Positions 62,211 through 64,000 of a DNA stretch of 64,000 nt are shown piece after piece. The stretch comes from JALZMG01 sp963739975 (GTDB lineage: Bacteria; Actinomycetota; Acidimicrobiia; Acidimicrobiales; Ilumatobacteraceae), in NCBI GenBank assembly GCA_963739975.1, contig CAVUCK010000018.1, positions 62,001 to 126,000 on the forward strand, read 5' to 3'. The position numbers and the translations under genes are program-made. Position 1 is the stretch's first letter. The number at the start of each line of letters is the position of its first letter. The notes beneath the pieces were generated by a model, which was not told where the DNA came from, ran no database searches, and saw nothing but the letters and a program-made list of their open reading frames with translations.

Positions 62211-63859
62211 CGGGCCGCTCCGATGCTTTCAGTTCTGAAAGCGTCCTCCAGGATCGCTTCTGCGGGCCGCAACGGGGTAGGGGTGGTATCGGGGTGCGGG
62301 CGATCTGGGCCGCCAACGGCGAAGTGGGCGGGGTCGCGAGCGAACCGGCCGGCGACCACGGTGCCCGGCAGGACCGCCTGCACGGCGGCTTGTTCGGTGC
62401 CTCGCTCCAGCATCCGGCCGATCAGCCCGACGTTGACCGCTTCGGCGTCCAGGGCCCGCCGGCAGGCGGCATCGACACGTTCGGGTCCCCACTTCTTGGC
62501 CAGGCCCAACAGGGCGTAGACCTGACGCATCTTCGTCCACGGCAACGGGATGTTGAGCAACGCCGCGGCGTAGGCGCCGACCGCTTCGCCGTGGGCGGCG
62601 GCCATCCGTTGCAGCCGGTCCAAGTCGCGCATCGCGTACACGGTCTTGCCGGCAGGCAGGTCGTTCTCATCAGTTGAGCGGCCGCCGGGTCGTTGACGGG
62701 GATGGACCTTGATCAGTTGCCCACGAGCGAACAGGCGCACCAGCTGACGGTCAGCGCGGGCATCGACGTAGCTGCCGATCTGATCACCAGGCACCGAGTA
62801 AAGCGCCTTGGCCACCTCGACGTGGTGATCCCGATGCACCTTGGGACGCGAATAGACCGGCAAGTCGTAGACGTCGGTCGGTGCGGGCAGCAGCCGCGGG
62901 AACTCCTCGACGTTGAACACCTCGAGCGGGCGGCACTGGGTGGTGCCATGGACCCGCATCCCGGCCCGCCCCAGGCACCACACCTCGGCCCGCCGCTGGG
63001 CGTCGGCGAGGTCGATGAACGTCTCACCGGCGAAGAACGAGGCCCGCACGAACGACACCGTCCGTTCCACCCTCGGCTTGTCCTGTGGACGACGGACCCG
63101 GGCCGGGTCGACCTGGAAGCGGCGTGCTTGGGCGTACTCGATGAACGCCTGGTTGAACCTTGGCTCCAGCGGGCTCGCCTGGTCGACGACGGCGGACAAG
63201 TTGTCGGGGATCACCGTGCGAAAGACGCCACTGAAGAACGCCCACGCGGCTTCGAAGCCGGCGATCACATCCTGCGTGGTCTGGCGGTGGGTGAGCCACA
63301 CGAAGCAGTGCCGCGAGTAGCAGGCCGTGAAGATCAACGCCTGCACCACCCGCCGCCGGCCCGAGTCCGGGTCGACGAGGAACCCCATCCGCCCGAAGTC
63401 GACTTGCAGCTCGTCGCCGGGCTCCCCGTCGGCGACCCGCACCGTCGGACCCCGCCCACGGCCACGTCCACAGACGGTGAGCACGTAGCGCTGCACCGTG
63501 CGCAACGGCACGACCACACCGCGCCGCTCCAGCAGCTCGTGGATCTTCACGCCGGTCAGGTCCTGCTTGACCCAGCCGGCGATCAGGTCGTGATGCTCGG
63601 CCAGCAGCCGCCACGGCGCGCCGTGGCCGTCGCAGCGATGCGGACGGACCGCCTCCACCACCATCCCGATGAACACGTCCGACAGCTGGTCGTCGCCGCC
63701 GTCGCGGACCAGCCCCAACCGCACAGCGGCATCGACGTAGCGGCGCACCGTCTTGCGGTCCACCTGCGCCAGCCGCTCCACCGACCTGATGCCCTCGCCG
63801 GCCAGCCACAGCCGCAGCACTTCTCGAACCTCGAACACCCGAACCTCCCGGAACGCCAT
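62207..63859 (-). CDS. istA: IS21 transposase IstA, 550 aa
   Basis: HTH at the N-terminus (FEVREVLRLWLAGEGIRSVERLAQVDRKTVRRYVDAA), DDE integrase core (DELQVDFGRMGFLVDPD; FSGVFRTVIPDNLSAVV; E in RVERTVSFVRASF), then Mu-type C-terminal beta domain (YSRPKVHRDHHVEVAKALYSVPGDQIG). ATG at 63859 (MAFREVRVFEV) is the natural start. Full length; likely active together with IstB. Confidence 0.93.
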   Translation of the reverse strand: MAFREVRVFEVREVLRLWLAGEGIRSVERLAQVDRKTVRRYVDAAVRLGLVRDGGDDQLSDVFIGMVVEAVRPHRCDGHGAPWRLLAEHHDLIAGWVKQDLTGVKIHELLERRGVVVPLRTVQRYVLTVCGRGRGRGPTVRVADGEPGDELQVDFGRMGFLVDPDSGRRRVVQALIFTACYSRHCFVWLTHRQTTQDVIAGFEAAWAFFSGVFRTVIPDNLSAVVDQASPLEPRFNQAFIEYAQARRFQVDPARVRRPQDKPRVERTVSFVRASFFAGETFIDLADAQRRAEVWCLGRAGMRVHGTTQCRPLEVFNVEEFPRLLPAPTDVYDLPVYSRPKVHRDHHVEVAKALYSVPGDQIGSYVDARADRQLVRLFARGQLIKVHPRQRPGGRSTDENDLPAGKTVYAMRDLDRLQRMAAAHGEAVGAYAAALLNIPLPWTKMRQVYALLGLAKKWGPERVDAACRRALDAEAVNVGLIGRMLERGTEQAAVQAVLPGTVVAGRFARDPAHFAVGGPDRPHPDTTPTPLRPAEAILEDAFRTESIGAAR

Positions 63860-63931
63860 GGCCGCCTCTCTGAACCCGTCGATCGGGAACGGCGGCCATC
63901 GCCCCCTCAACGAGGCCGAAGCTGGTGGACC

Positions 63932-63972
63932 CCGAGAGGTGGTCCCATCACTGGCGCTCAGGTGGTCCCATG
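63932..63972. repeat. IS21 right terminal repeats
   Basis: Inverted counterpart of 61342-61386, with two GGTGGTCCCAT words and CTGGCGCTCA between; another GCGCTCAAGTGGT stretch follows to the edge, so the outermost end may lie just outside. Confidence 0.65.
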
Positions 63973-64000
63973 CCACTGGCGCTCAAGGCGCTCAAGTGGT

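Larger units (their letters stand above)
61342..64000 (-). mobile_element. IS21-family element, right end at or past window edge
   Basis: Holds istA and istB in the typical overlapping order. The left end has two TGATGGGACCAC words (61342, 61367) around GTGCGCCAGTG and ends CTTCTCGG; the right end (63932-63972), read inverted, shows the same two ATGGGACCAC words around GAGCGCCAGTG and ends CCTCTCGG. Such multiple terminal repeats are IS21 transposase binding sites. Confidence 0.8.

Overview
This 64 kb window is GC-rich, densely coded DNA from an actinobacterium. Gene content and style fit an Acidimicrobiia/Ilumatobacter-like lineage, but that placement is inference; no rRNA or tRNA gene is present to anchor it. 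Many genes look leaderless: a TAnnnT -10 hexamer lies 6-8 nt before the start codon at about seventeen genes. I used this to choose starts. Others have a clear Shine-Dalgarno sequence or ATGA/GTGA overlaps with the preceding gene.

Layout. 0-2 kb: a beta-helix lipoprotein and its HNE_0200-type partner, both broken by several one-base shifts. 2.3-8.9 kb: hypothetical genes, a MazEF-like toxin-antitoxin pair, a lipoprotein hydrolase, a TauD-like dioxygenase and an ankyrin protein. 9.3-14.8 kb: a secreted-protease-type module (M36 fungalysin with one frameshift, histidine phosphatase, M28 peptidase), bracketed by two inverted copies of an 84 bp palindromic repeat. 15.2-22.7 kb: an AfsR/BTAD-type regulator, a class C beta-lactamase-like lipoprotein, a DUF664/DinB protein, a second beta-lactamase-fold lipoprotein that has lost its catalytic residues, and a DUF4239 membrane protein. 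22.8-26.4 kb: a His-tailed EamA transporter divergent from an ArsR regulator with its AHSA1 partner, CorA, and a second toxin-antitoxin pair. 26.5-34.7 kb: two PAP2 phosphatases, diacylglycerol kinase, carbonic anhydrase, a TPM-like membrane protein, a DCoH-glyoxalase fusion, cyclopropane fatty acid synthase, a PEP mutase/isocitrate lyase family enzyme and an AhpD-like protein. 34.7-45.9 kb: aminotransferase plus omega-amidase, an ABC exporter with two permeases, MsrA, a CaiB CoA-transferase, an ABCB-type exporter, a frameshifted S33 peptidase and an enoyl-CoA hydratase. 46-49.3 kb: an LPxTG glycine-rich surface protein and an SRPBCC/TetR divergent pair with two matching operators. 49.4-58.5 kb: a scarred stress/ion island with intact SulP transporter, P-type ATPase, PPK2 and CYTH protein, plus decayed second fragments of SulP, P-type ATPase, PPK2, DUF664 and a transposase. 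58.9-64 kb: an ISL3-family element with matching ends and a likely target duplication, about 1 kb without genes, then an IS21-family element reaching the right edge.

The most novel signal is a set of short interspersed elements. Three copies of an exactly 114 nt open frame (family A) sit between functionally unrelated gene pairs. Each copy overlaps the upstream stop by ATGA and the downstream start by ATGA, so coupling is kept. Three copies of an exactly 48 bp palindrome (family C) sit at gene ends, two of them supplying the last codons and stop. Two 84 bp inverted copies (family D) bracket the protease module. A 66 bp element (family B) shares a core with family A. No CRISPR array, prophage or biosynthetic cluster was seen.
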